Part shown: piece by piece, positions 32,801-41,068 of the stretch
Numbering within the stretch: the first letter of the stretch is position 1
Layout of the letters: the number at the start of each line of letters is the position of its first letter
Assembly: GCF_011299575.1 (NCBI RefSeq)
Contig: NZ_CP049863.1
Location: forward strand, 1,922,001-1,986,000
DNA: 64,000 bases
Direction of reading: 5' to 3'
Source: Leucobacter viscericola
GTDB taxonomy: Bacteria > Actinomycetota > Actinomycetes > Actinomycetales > Microbacteriaceae
Position numbers and translations under genes: made by a program
Notes under the pieces: generated by a model
The model's database searches: none
What the model saw: the letters and a program-made list of their open reading frames with translations, nothing else
What the model was told of the DNA's origin: nothing

Positions 32801-35200
32801 GGCAGCAGACGGCGTCACTGAATCAACGGTCATTCCGTTCAAACCCGTCGTGCCACGACTATCCCCGTTAAAGGGGAGCACATCGACAAACGACCCCGTA
32901 CCGGCGGTGTTGGTGAGGCGGTTCGCCCACCCAATCGTGTACGTAAACGGCACACCCGGATTCGCCGTCAACGACGACGAGGTCTTCGTCACCGCAAAGA
33001 CCGCGGGACTATTCACCTGCAGCAGAGCAGACGCGTTGCGTACTCCTGACGCGTCGGTCGCGAGATCCGACGCCGACGTGATCGTCGACGTCACCGTCTG
33101 TGACGAAGGCGTGGCGATCAACGGCGACACGATCGTGTTAAATGTGATCGCAGGCACCGGCGTATTCACCGGCCACGGCCCCAAGCTAAATACAACCGTC
33201 TGACCCGGATCAGATGCAGAACACGAACCCGCAACCGGCGGGGTCACAGAAACCGGCGTCACCGACGCAGAACCCGTCTGATACGTCACGCACGCGTTCG
33301 GCAACTTTACAGTCACCCGAACATCCTGCGCCGTCGCCCAGGTCTCACCATCCGGAGTCGACACTGACGGCTTAATTGTCACCTGACGAACATTGCCCGG
33401 AGCACCCGTCGCCTGATCCCAAGCCGCGGTATTCCTCACCTCAGCGATCGAAGCCTTGCCGCTGTTCCCAAGGTTGTTCTGACGCGCCCCAGTAGTTCCG
33501 TCCGCATTCCAGTTGCTAAAAATACTGATGCGTGTGCCGTCGACCAACGGCGCCGATGTGCGCTGCATCGACGCATACATAGCTACGTTCATTCCCGCTG
33601 GATAAGAAAGCAAGTAACGCACACGTACGGAAGTGATCGCAGCCGCGCCACCCGGGACGGTAGCAATACTTGAATACCATCCTGCAGCCCCGTCACCAGC
33701 AGAACCACAATTGGCATTGTTCCGTTCAAAATCTGAAGCGAATGAACCGGTTCCGTATTCAAGTACATAGTCACTGGACGCGGCCCTGACTGAATTCACG
33801 GTCAAATAAGTGTCGACGGTGGGGTCAACGTTCACAATCGTGTTATCAAACACCAGGCACTCACGCAGGTTATCGAGTGGGGTATTTGCTGCGCCCGCCT
33901 GAATGTTGTAGTACGCACGGTACTTTGTACCGGGGTACAGGGGGGCTGTGCCGTCGCTTACAGCGCTTGCCCCGGCAACGGGCACGCCAGTCGTTCCAGA
34001 TGTCCACAACCTCCAGTCTTGAACAAAGACTTGACTTGTGTTGAAGGAAAGCTTTGCGCAGTTGCCAGGTAAGGTCGGGACACAGCTTGCACCCGGTTGT
34101 TGATTTGGGGCGTATCCCGCACCGAAATTAGAAGAGCCGTCCAACCCAACAGGGTCAAATCCGGTTGCCTGTTCTTGAATCACTGTGGTCGTATTGGCGG
34201 GGAAGCTGCTCAGCGGATACCACACTGCCAACGCTCCTGAGAAGAAATATGCACGGTCCGATGGGAGAGCAGCACCGCTCGCGCCCTTTGTTGGCCAAGA
34301 ATCTACAGTTGAGTTCGCGGTCACCGAAACAGTAATCGGAGTGCCTGCACCGCCCGGCTGGGTACAAGTGATTGACGTACCACCAACAGTTGGGTCGCCC
34401 GTCGTGGATGGGCTGGTGCCACAGTTTCGTACCACTCCGCCAGCAGGAGTTGACGGAAGATTGACCGTAAAGGTCATTGGGTTTTGCAATGATTGCAGCC
34501 CCTTTACGCCCTTACTTGGATCGACCGGCATGTAAAGATTAACCCGGTCCTGAACGTAAATACCGTCGACGCCACTAAACGTTCCGGGCCCCTTTGCTGG
34601 GTTTGGGATCTGAGCGTTAGAAAAGTCTAGAATCGCTTGCGGTGCACTCGCTGATACTTTTACCGAGATGTTGTTTGAGGTGACTCCACCGGTAGTTGCA
34701 GTCACCGAGACCGTTGGTGTCGCCCCGTTTGCGAGCCCTAATACCTTTGCCTTCACGTTGTACGCGCCCGATCCCGAAGGCGCGTTCGCGATTGTGCAAG
34801 TCAGAACCTGTCCTGCAATAGCCGCTGCTCCCTCGGAACAGTTGGTTGTTGAACCGGCGTCCCACTTCATCCCAGCAGGGAGCGTCTGCTTAAACGTCAC
34901 ATCCCCAGCAGTGGCCACAGAGTAGGCCCACCTATAAGTGACGAAGTCGCCAGTGCGCACGATTCCATTGTTAGAGCTACTGTCGTTGCCTGCGGCGTTG
35001 TCGGCATCAAACGGAGCCGTGCCATCTGACACGACTGAGAGCGTCACCTCCGACACCGAACCGATCGCGGCGCGCGCCATGGTGACACCAGCCGTGAGCA
35101 CAACGGCAACGACCATCAAGATCGCAACGGCGATCCCGAGAGATCGATGTCGTTTCAGCCACGCTGTGCGCGGAGAATTCAGAACTTGGGGGGATGACAT
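29819..35200 (-). CDS. Giant sortase-anchored adhesin with eight cadherin/CshA-like repeats, copy B
   Basis: 1793 residues, the paralog of the adhesin at 24184-29622, similar throughout. Order: N-terminal signal segment (GIAVAILMVVAVVLTAGVTMARA); a variable beta-rich tip region to about 900; SdrD B-like domain (about 900-1013, ELSGNVYKDVDYSF); eight tandem repeats (about 1015-1731); LALTG at about 1754, hydrophobic helix and RRRRR. The tip regions (about 170-560) differ more than the stalk, suggesting different ligands. The start region encodes MSSPQVLNSPRTAWLKRHR before the signal helix. The gene is divergent from a membrane-bound ECF sigma factor gene at 35628, which is the likely regulator. 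Confidence 0.9.
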   Translation of the reverse strand: MSSPQVLNSPRTAWLKRHRSLGIAVAILMVVAVVLTAGVTMARAAIGSVSEVTLSVVSDGTAPFDADNAAGNDSSSNNGIVRTGDFVTYRWAYSVATAGDVTFKQTLPAGMKWDAGSTTNCSEGAAAIAGQVLTCTIANAPSGSGAYNVKAKVLGLANGATPTVSVTATTGGVTSNNISVKVSASAPQAILDFSNAQIPNPAKGPGTFSGVDGIYVQDRVNLYMPVDPSKGVKGLQSLQNPMTFTVNLPSTPAGGVVRNCGTSPSTTGDPTVGGTSITCTQPGGAGTPITVSVTANSTVDSWPTKGASGAALPSDRAYFFSGALAVWYPLSSFPANTTTVIQEQATGFDPVGLDGSSNFGAGYAPNQQPGASCVPTLPGNCAKLSFNTSQVFVQDWRLWTSGTTGVPVAGASAVSDGTAPLYPGTKYRAYYNIQAGAANTPLDNLRECLVFDNTIVNVDPTVDTYLTVNSVRAASSDYVLEYGTGSFASDFERNNANCGSAGDGAAGWYSSIATVPGGAAAITSVRVRYLLSYPAGMNVAMYASMQRTSAPLVDGTRISIFSNWNADGTTGARQNNLGNSGKASIAEVRNTAAWDQATGAPGNVRQVTIKPSVSTPDGETWATAQDVRVTVKLPNACVTYQTGSASVTPVSVTPPVAGSCSASDPGQTVVFSLGPWPVNTPVPAITFNTIVSPLIATPSSQTVTSTITSASDLATDASGVRNASALLQVNSPAVFAVTKTSSSLTANPGVPFTYTIGWANRLTNTAGTGSFVDVLPFNGDSRGTTGLNGMTVDSVTPSAADTSVWYTSDVSAAVQAAVAANPSGMTGITWTDVKPATVTAIQFRTGELTPGTVQSADIVVTPGELSRTGVIKNDVWGKATAVTAPVQGASRVSMTSSAAELSGNVYKDVDYSFSRTAGDTPIANPVVKIVSGYGFGADGIDDGGMGDDVPLAAPITADSFANGDYDFPGVAPGKYNVELTAPNGTHVVVSPKQPIELANGATVTGKDFGVQADITPSVAKDDTKSVGINSTANTINVLANDTLNDASVKITKTGATSNGGTVSIAADGQTVSYTPAAGFVGDDTFTYTIADKSRQESSATVTVHVLAAPVAGNDTAQTGEKQAVTVNVLSNDTGINLQVTGKGANSDGAVVINADNTITYTPNSGFSGLTSFTYTVTDSVGQTATATVTVNVIAKPIARDDTATIAQGATATVAVLTNDTATLPRVTLASTNDGTVVVNADNTVSFTPATGFSGVAVVDYTITDTVGQSASAKLRVTVVKAPTATPDTATTGQDKPVTVDVLANDTGTNLSVAVTTAPTNGSTTVAADGRVTYTPAKGYTGTDTFSYTVTDSVGQTATATVTITVVAGPVAVDDSALTKEDTPVSIDVLSNDVGDGITLTSIGANSDGSIVDNGDGTVTFTPNSGFTGGTTFTYVETDKYGNTATGTVTVRVIQKPVATDDTATTAHHTAVSVDVLANDTGTGLTVTKVDDSTDGTAVIGSDGKVTFTPNDTFAGDTDLTYTITDVVGQTATAKIHVHVVAVPVANPDVVKTPQSTAVTVAVLGNDVGESLSVLGLGDLADTTAPTARTAPATTLELDGGTAVVNTDGTITFAPKAGYFGVVTIPYTVIDAVGQTAESNLTVTVVKAPTAPDVKTSTEQNTAVTVKPMDKVTGEKVTLISVSDPKDGAVKVNDDGTLTFTPNDGYAGTTSFTYTVADDLGQTATGTITVVVMKKAVPFVSPTEQPKPVVTVGGLALTGGDIAGVGIAAAILLALGGTALVLARRRRRGDRPAG

Positions 35201-35627
35201 AAAGCGGGGACCTTCCTAGAACCACCCGTCGGAGCAATGCAGTGCACCAACGTTCGAGAGATATACAGTCGAGTAGAGAGCCGCACCCTCACGGGCGAGA
35301 CTTCTGCTCACACCTATGAAGAGCGGGCTATTGATCACCCCGTCCGCCTTCCCAGGTAACTTTCAGCTTTACCCTGTGGAATTCAGATCACGGTCGAGCA
35401 CAACTCCAGTCCGCTTATGCAGAAAACGGACGAACTGGCAGGAACTGAGCCTAGTTACCTAGGCTTCATTACCGAAAAATATTCGGCGACTACGAACTAT
35501 TCGCCCCGAAATGTACGTAGCCCGCGCACCATATGAAGTGGTCACAGCCGGGCACTACGAACTTTTCGCTCCACGCTTGCGGGCATTGCCCCTGGCGCCG
35601 CTCGCCCGTCTACGCAGAAAAGTTGAA
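35201..35627. promoter_or_regulatory. Divergent adhesin B/sigma factor control region
   Basis: This 427-base gap holds several non-random elements: GAAGAG-N4-CTATTGATC at 35318-35336, matched upstream of the adhesin at 53859-58664; an AGCCTAG/CTAGGCT palindrome with four-base spacer (35448-35465); CCGAA/TTCGG around AAATA (35472-35486); and direct repeats ACTACGAACTATTCGC and ACTACGAACTTTTCGC. A start for the sigma gene at 35511 is open but would swallow the second repeat, so I treat the region as non-coding up to the ATG at 35628. Confidence 0.5.
35489..35569 (+). repeat. Two direct repeats upstream of the sigma factor gene
   Basis: ACTACGAACTATTCGC (35489-35504) and ACTACGAACTTTTCGC (35554-35569) differ at one of 16 bases and are 65 bases apart. 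The second ends 59 bases before the chosen ATG. The core recurs in sense orientation upstream of the sigma genes at 52201 and 60213. Confidence 0.6.
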
Positions 35628-37181
35628 ATGCCCAACCCTCTCGGCGAACACCTGATTACGTCAAACGACGCTGGTTTCATCAGCGATATCGATCTGCTTA
35701 CTCTCGTTCGCGAAGGCGACCAAGACGCTTACGCCCAGCTCTACCAGCGCCATTGCGGCGCAGCACTTTCCGTTGCCAAGAAGTGGGCGAGATCCCTCAG
35801 CGAGGCCGAAGATCTCGTCGCCAACGCGTTCACGAGCATCCTCTCCGCGATCCGAACAGGGTCGGGTCCAACCTCTATGTTTCGCGCGTATCTCTACAGC
35901 ACCATCCGAAATGCGGCATACAGTACAGCCGCGACCGAACGCCGCTACGTCGACATCGATGAGTGGGATGAAAGCCTGATCCCCGCCGCCGAATTTGCAC
36001 CCGAGCTTGAGCCAGAAGAGACCGAACTCGTGCGGGCGGCCTTCAGCGGACTCACCCCCGAAGACAAAGAAATTCTCTGGTGCACCGAGGTTGAAAACCG
36101 CACGGTTTCAAGCGCTTCAGACATTCTCGGGCTCAGTAAACCCGTCGCCTACAGAGCACTCCGCACAGCAAAAGAACACCTTCGCGAAGAATACCTGCGC
36201 GTGCATATCTCCACCTCGGCGGAACGTGATGACGAGTGCAGATCGGTATCCAAATTGCTCCCGCGGTATATACGCGGAACCGTTCGCCCGACCACAAAAC
36301 GCATCGTCTCAAACCACGTCAGTCACTGTGTTTACTGCACCGCCGCCACGGCAGAATTGCGCGATGTCAACCGCGGTATTCACGGTGTCATCGCGCCGAT
36401 CATCCTGGGAGCCGGGGTGCTTGGCGCTCTCGGTTGGGCCGGTGCTCGTCCCGCTCAGGCTGCACAAGGATCGGCGGGCAGGTTCCTCGCAGCTTCTCGG
36501 GTCGGCGCCCGCCCCGCATTATTGATTGGGGTCGGGATCGCGGCCGTCATTGCGCTGGGTGCCGTGACCACGCAGGCCATCGTGTCGGATCAGCAACAGG
36601 ATCCCGGCGTCACGATCGCTGCGGCGAACAACATCCCGGATCCCGAACCGACGCCCGTTATCCCCTCAGACCAGAGCTCTCATTCCGACTCGCAGAGCCA
36701 AACCGATTCAGCGACAACCCCCGCGCCCGACCCCGACTCCTCCACGACTAACGACCAGGGTGATGATTCAGGTACTGACGGTTCAGGCACCACTGACCCT
36801 CCGCCGCCGGTGAACATCGATGACACCATCGCCTATCTCGATACCGACGCTTCCCTGTTGCAGAACGGGCAGGGAACAGCGGTGATCCGCTTTCATAACC
36901 CGACGGGGCGCACACTCACCGGAATCGTCGTGACTGTGACGCTCGACTCTCGGGCGACGCTCGTGCCACCGGGCAGCCAGCAGAGCGGAAATGTGCAGTA
37001 CGCGGGTGTTTCAGATCACGTCGTTAGCACCACGGTTGGCACACTCGCGCCCGACTCGAGTGGGCAGTTGCGGATCGCATTTACCTCGGCGATGGATGCG
37101 TCTGATCTGAGGGTCGCGATCAACTCCAACATCGCTGAACTCGGCGAGCAGAAGTCGGTGTCGCTGCTGCGGATTGTCTGA
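35628..37181 (+). CDS. ECF sigma factor fused to zinc-finger, membrane segments and DUF11-like domain (module 1)
   Basis: About 517 residues. Sigma region 2 (LVREGDQDAYAQLYQRHC, then AEDLVANAFTSILSAI and FRAYLYSTIRNAAY) and region 4 (LTPEDKEILWCTEVENRTVSSASDILGLSKPVAYRALRTAKEHL) form a complete ECF sigma factor. A zf-HC2-like zinc finger follows (H-V-S-H-C-V-Y-C), as in anti-sigma factors. Two hydrophobic segments come next (IAPIILGAGVLGALGWAGA and LLIGVGIAAVIALGAV), then a Ser/Asp/Pro linker and a DUF11-like beta domain (IRFHNPTGRTLTGIVVTVTL) at the end. It resembles the C-terminally extended ECF groups (ECF52/53 types). An upstream ATG at 35511 exists, but the ATG at 35628 fits the family start. 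Divergent from adhesin B. Confidence 0.85.
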   Translation: MPNPLGEHLITSNDAGFISDIDLLTLVREGDQDAYAQLYQRHCGAALSVAKKWARSLSEAEDLVANAFTSILSAIRTGSGPTSMFRAYLYSTIRNAAYSTAATERRYVDIDEWDESLIPAAEFAPELEPEETELVRAAFSGLTPEDKEILWCTEVENRTVSSASDILGLSKPVAYRALRTAKEHLREEYLRVHISTSAERDDECRSVSKLLPRYIRGTVRPTTKRIVSNHVSHCVYCTAATAELRDVNRGIHGVIAPIILGAGVLGALGWAGARPAQAAQGSAGRFLAASRVGARPALLIGVGIAAVIALGAVTTQAIVSDQQQDPGVTIAAANNIPDPEPTPVIPSDQSSHSDSQSQTDSATTPAPDPDSSTTNDQGDDSGTDGSGTTDPPPPVNIDDTIAYLDTDASLLQNGQGTAVIRFHNPTGRTLTGIVVTVTLDSRATLVPPGSQQSGNVQYAGVSDHVVSTTVGTLAPDSSGQLRIAFTSAMDASDLRVAINSNIAELGEQKSVSLLRIV

Positions 37182-37211
37182 TCCTCAACCCAAGCCTGCA
37201 AGAATGACGCC

Positions 37212-38135
37212 ATGACAACGTCGTTCACCCTGGTTCAGCTGCGCTACTTCGCGACGGTCGCCCGACTCGAGCACATGACGGCCGCGGCGGCCGAGCTCAA
37301 CGTGACGCAGTCGACGCTCTCCAGCGCCATCGCGCAGCTCGAGGCCGAGTTTGGCGTGCCACTTTTTGTGCGATTGCCGCGCCGCGGGCTCCGCTTGACG
37401 CCCGCCGGGCAGACGTTGCTCGCGCGCAGCGGAGCGTTTCTCGAGGAGGCCTCGCTTATTTCCCGCGCCGTGCGCGAAGACACCCCGGTGCTCACTGGCG
37501 AGCTCGTCGTGGGCATATACGCGCCACTCGCGCCGTTTCGCGCGCCAGTGCTGCTGCAGAAGTTCGAGCGCTTACACCCCGAGGTCAACCTGGTCTTTCT
37601 TGAGGGTGATCAGGGCACCCTGCAACAGGCGCTGCTCGACGGGCACTGCGAGGTAGCCCTCATGTACGACCTCGGGGTTGGCGATCGCTTCACGCGCCAG
37701 GTCGTGGAGCGAGTGTCGCCGCACGTCATTGTGCCGGAGGATCATCCGCTCGCTATCGCGGGTCGCAGCGAGGCCAGTCTCGCTGAGTTTGCAGACGAGC
37801 CGCTGATCCTGCTCAATCTGCCGCACACTCGCGAGTACTACCTGGGGTTGTTCAAGCAGCTCGGGATCACGCCCCGCGTGCGCCACGTGTCGCTCGGCTA
37901 CGAGACGGTGCGCTCGTTTGTTGCCCTCGGGCACGGCTACTCGGTGCTCAACCACTGGGTCGATCACGGCATGACCTACGCGGGAGAGCGTGTGGTGCCG
38001 ATTCGGCTCGCCGATCCCCTGCCACCAACGGAGGCCTCGCTCGTGCGGCTCGTCGACAACCGGCCGACGCGTAAGTCGCTGGCGTTTGAGGCTGTGTGTT
38101 TGGGGCGGCCTTCTGGCGACCAAAGGCAAGGTTAG
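37212..38135 (+). CDS. LysR family transcriptional regulator
   Basis: 307 residues. The N-terminal winged helix (FTLVQLRYFATVARLEHMTAAAAELNVTQSTLSSAIAQLEAEFGVPLFVRLPRRGLRLTPAG) is standard LysR, followed by a periplasmic-binding-protein-like effector domain (GELVVGIYAPLAPF, then LLDGHCEVALMYDLGVGD). It precedes the transporter/amidohydrolase/amidase genes on the same strand and probably controls them. No clear ribosome site precedes the ATG. The last codons lie inside an inverted repeat. The effector is not predictable. Confidence 0.92.
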   Translation: MTTSFTLVQLRYFATVARLEHMTAAAAELNVTQSTLSSAIAQLEAEFGVPLFVRLPRRGLRLTPAGQTLLARSGAFLEEASLISRAVREDTPVLTGELVVGIYAPLAPFRAPVLLQKFERLHPEVNLVFLEGDQGTLQQALLDGHCEVALMYDLGVGDRFTRQVVERVSPHVIVPEDHPLAIAGRSEASLAEFADEPLILLNLPHTREYYLGLFKQLGITPRVRHVSLGYETVRSFVALGHGYSVLNHWVDHGMTYAGERVVPIRLADPLPPTEASLVRLVDNRPTRKSLAFEAVCLGRPSGDQRQG

Positions 38136-38195
38136 TAACCAATGGCCAGGATAATTCCGCGTCAGCAACCTGGCCTTAAGTTACTAACCTTGCCT
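38124..38195. repeat. Two-tier inverted repeat at the end of the LysR gene
   Basis: Outer arms 38124-38139 and 38180-38195 (AGGCAAGGTTAGTAAC) are perfect. Inner arms 38144-38150 and 38169-38175 (GGCCAGG) are also perfect. The inner unit continues GGCCAGGATAATTCCGCG, closely matching GGCCAGGATAACCACGCG at 46279-46296. Probably a terminator of a dispersed hairpin family. Confidence 0.75.
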
Positions 38196-38397
38196 CTTGT
38201 GGGTCATGGCAGGATCAACTGGCCCCGGAAGCCCCTCGCACCACTTCACATCGATTTCATCGATCAGAAGCAACGAACATCTCCATTCGACGGGAGCTTC
38301 GCCGACCCTGAAGATAGGGAGTGCCCCGACTCTCGAGTTGGCTGTACCGGCAACGAAGCCGTGATCCACACCCGCAGGCACACCCCAGGAGAACGCA

Positions 38398-39803
38398 ATG
38401 ACGCTTCAATCCGACCCACCACGCGAGGCAACTCCCCCAAACGTCGCCCCCGCGACCGATCCCGTCAACATTCCCACCGGCCCGCTACCCGTTGTTGAGC
38501 GCCGCGCGCTCGACCGCACGAAGCGGCGCGTTCTGCTCGCCGGCAGTGTCGGCCAGTTCATCGAGTTCTACGACTTCAGCCTCTACGGGCTCTCGGCCAT
38601 CACCCTTTCGCAGCTGTTCTTCCCTGGAGAAAGCCCCGTCGCGGCGCTGCTCGCAACCTTCGCGACGTTTGGTGTTGCCTTCCTCATCCGACCGCTCGGC
38701 GGACTCTTCTTCGGGGCCCTCGGGGATCGCTACGGTCGACGGCCCGTGCTCTACGTGACGCTGCTCACTATCGGTGGGGCCACCGCGGCAATCGGGGTGC
38801 TGCCGACGTTCGCGCAGATTGGAGTGTTCGCGCCAATCCTGCTGGTGCTCTGCCGCCTATTGCAGGGATTCTCCGCTGGCGGCGAATCGGTTGGTGCGCC
38901 CGCGTTCGTCTTCGAGCACGCGCCAAAGGACCGCCGTGGATTCTGGCTGAACATCACCCTTGCCGCGACGGCACTGCCCTCGGTGATTGGCGGCACGTTG
39001 ATCCTGGTCCTCTCGACCAACATGGATACCGAAGCGTTTCAGAGCTGGGGCTGGCGGATTCCGTTTTTGCTCGCGCTACCCCTCGCACTCTTTGGGTTGT
39101 GGATCCGCACGCGCACTGAGGAATCCGAGGCGTTTAAGCAGGTGCAGGCGAAGCACAGCGGCGAGGTGCACACCCCGATTCGCGACGCGTTCCGCGAGAA
39201 CTGGCTGAAGATGCTGCAGGTGATCCTGGTGATGGGACTCACCGCGATGGGCTTCTACTTTCTCACCGGTTACTTCGTCTCGTACGTGCAGACCGCGGGT
39301 GAGCTCAGCCGCGAACAGTCACTGCTGATCAATGCGGCGGCCATGCTGCTCTACGCACTGGTGCTCCCCTCGGTGGCATCCTCGGTGACCGGGTTGGCCG
39401 CAAACCGATGCTGATTGCAGGATCACTCGCGATCGCCGTACTTGCCATACCCGCGTTCATGCTCGTCACCTCAGGATCCCTCGTGCTCGCGCTGCTCGGC
39501 CAGTTCATGTTTGTGCTGTGCCTGTGCACCTACGGCGGCGGTTGCTACACCTTCTTCGTCGAGATCTTCACGACACGCACCCGCTTCACGTCTGCCGCCG
39601 TCAGCTACAACGTCGGTTACGCACTCTTCGGCGGCACCGCGCCCTTCGTTGGCACCTGGCTCGTCGACGCCACCGGCATGAACGCCAGCCCGGGCATCTA
39701 CGTCGCCATAGCCGCAGCCATCGTCTTCCTCATTCTCGTTTTCACCAACGTGCCCGAAACCCACCCGCTCAAGCGGCGGACTACCCAAGGAGCCGACGCA
39801 TGA
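38398..39803 (+). pseudogene. MHS-family MFS transporter broken by a one-base frameshift
   Basis: The first frame (38398-39417) encodes TM1-8 of a metabolite:H+ symporter: VGQFIEFYDFSLYGLSA, GDRYGRRPVLYVTLL, GFSAGGESVGAPAFVFEHAP. It ends with an off-frame tail after residue 323. Adding one C to the CCCC at 39366-39369 restores LPLGGILGDRVGRKPML, the second GDR-x-GRK motif between TM8 and TM9, and joins the second frame (TM9-12, from about 39370 to 39803). The full protein would be about 468 residues, normal for the family. It is either a real inactivation or a sequencing error in a short homopolymer. AGGAG six bases before the ATG supports the start. Its 3' end overlaps the hydrolase start by four bases. 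Confidence 0.85.
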
Positions 39804-41068
39804 GCGCCACCAGCTTTCTCTCCGATTTCCACGAGGTCGCCGCAATCGGGGCAACCCCGAACCAAGGCGTGGATCGCCAGGCCGCAACCGCCGAAGATCG
39901 CCTCACCCGCGAGTGGTTTCGCGCTTTCGCGCAGCATCGCGGCTGGGAGGTGCGTGTCGACGGGATCGGCAACCAGTTCGCGCTCGTTGAGTTTGAGCCC
40001 GGTGCGCCGCACATTCTGCTCGGCTCACACCTCGATTCGCAGCCGCTCGGCGGTCGCTTCGACGGGGCCTACGGTGTGATTGCCGCGCTGCACGCGGCGG
40101 ACCGTCTTGTGGAGCGCGTTACCGCCGGCGAGCCGCGGCCCCGCTTGAATCTTGCGGTCGTCAACTGGTTCAACGAGGAGGGTGGCCGCTTTCCACCGTC
40201 CATCATGGGTAGCTCTGTGTTCGCGGGTCTCATGGATGAGCAGCGAATGCTTGAGGTTCGGGATCTCGCTGGGGTGTCTGTGCGGGAGGCGCTGGGCGAG
40301 ATCGGGTACCTCGGAACTGATGCCCGACCAGAGATCGCCGGTTACGCCGAGATTCACATCGAGCAGGGGCGCATCTTGGAGCGCGAGTCGATGCCGATCG
40401 GCGCGGTCGACTTCAGCTGGTACACGCAGAAGCTCGATATTGAGGTGTTGGGCGAGCAGTCCCACACGGGAGCAACCGCGATGGCGGACCGGCACGACGC
40501 GCTCGTTGGCGCCGCGAAGGTGATCGTGAAGGTGCACGAGGTGACGGGGCATTTTGAACCTGAAGCTCTGGTGTCGTCGGTGGGTCAGCTCACGCTCGAA
40601 CCGAATTCCCCCATCGTTGTCGCTCGTCGTGTGCATCTCGTTGCCGATCTGCGGGCGGCCGACAAGGAGGTTGTGCTCGCTGCGCGGGCCCGGTTGCTCG
40701 CCGAGATCGCGGAGATCGGTGATGCCGCCGGACTCACCATCAATGTGCGCGACTTCGACGTGCGTGACAACCAGCACTACCCGGAGGCCGGGATTGCGCT
40801 CGCCGAGCAGGTCGCCACTGAGCTTGGTTTGGGCGCTCGCAGGATCCGCACCATGGCGGGCCACGACTCCGTCGCGATGAACAGGATCGCCCCCACCGTC
40901 ATGCTCTTCATCCCCTCAGTCGACGGCGTCAGCCACTGCGAGCGCGAGTTCAGCCGCGACGAGGACATGGTCGCGGGCGTCGACATGCTCACCGAGGTGG
41001 CCTGGCGAATGCTGGGTGGGGCGCTGTCTGAACAAGGGCTTATTCGTGAAGCGATGGCCCAGTCATGA
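39800..41068 (+). CDS. Zn-dependent N-carbamoyl-L-amino acid hydrolase / allantoate amidohydrolase (M20 family)
   Basis: 422 residues. Metal-site motifs of the allantoate amidohydrolase group are present: GSHLDSQPLGGRFDGAYGV (His and bridging Asp), NWFNEEGGRF (Glu ligands), AEIHIEQGRILE (His) and TMAGHDSVAMNRIAP (last His). The family removes a carbamoyl group from N-carbamoyl amino acids, beta-ureidopropionate or allantoate, releasing ammonia and CO2. The ATG overlaps the transporter stop (ATGA), and the stop overlaps the amidase start, so three genes are coupled. The neighbours suggest salvage of N-acyl or N-carbamoyl compounds. Confidence 0.9.
   Translation: MSATSFLSDFHEVAAIGATPNQGVDRQAATAEDRLTREWFRAFAQHRGWEVRVDGIGNQFALVEFEPGAPHILLGSHLDSQPLGGRFDGAYGVIAALHAADRLVERVTAGEPRPRLNLAVVNWFNEEGGRFPPSIMGSSVFAGLMDEQRMLEVRDLAGVSVREALGEIGYLGTDARPEIAGYAEIHIEQGRILERESMPIGAVDFSWYTQKLDIEVLGEQSHTGATAMADRHDALVGAAKVIVKVHEVTGHFEPEALVSSVGQLTLEPNSPIVVARRVHLVADLRAADKEVVLAARARLLAEIAEIGDAAGLTINVRDFDVRDNQHYPEAGIALAEQVATELGLGARRIRTMAGHDSVAMNRIAPTVMLFIPSVDGVSHCEREFSRDEDMVAGVDMLTEVAWRMLGGALSEQGLIREAMAQS

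Noticed and set aside
24184..35200. Possible polyketide or other giant enzyme genes suggested by size
   Set aside because: The products are signal peptide-bearing, Thr/Val/Gly-rich beta repeats with sorting signals, not enzymes.
35511..35627. Longer N-terminus for the module 1 sigma factor
   Set aside because: The extra 39 residues have no counterpart in the other fused sigma factors and would cover one of two direct repeats. It lacks a ribosome site, though the ATG at 35628 also has only a weak one.
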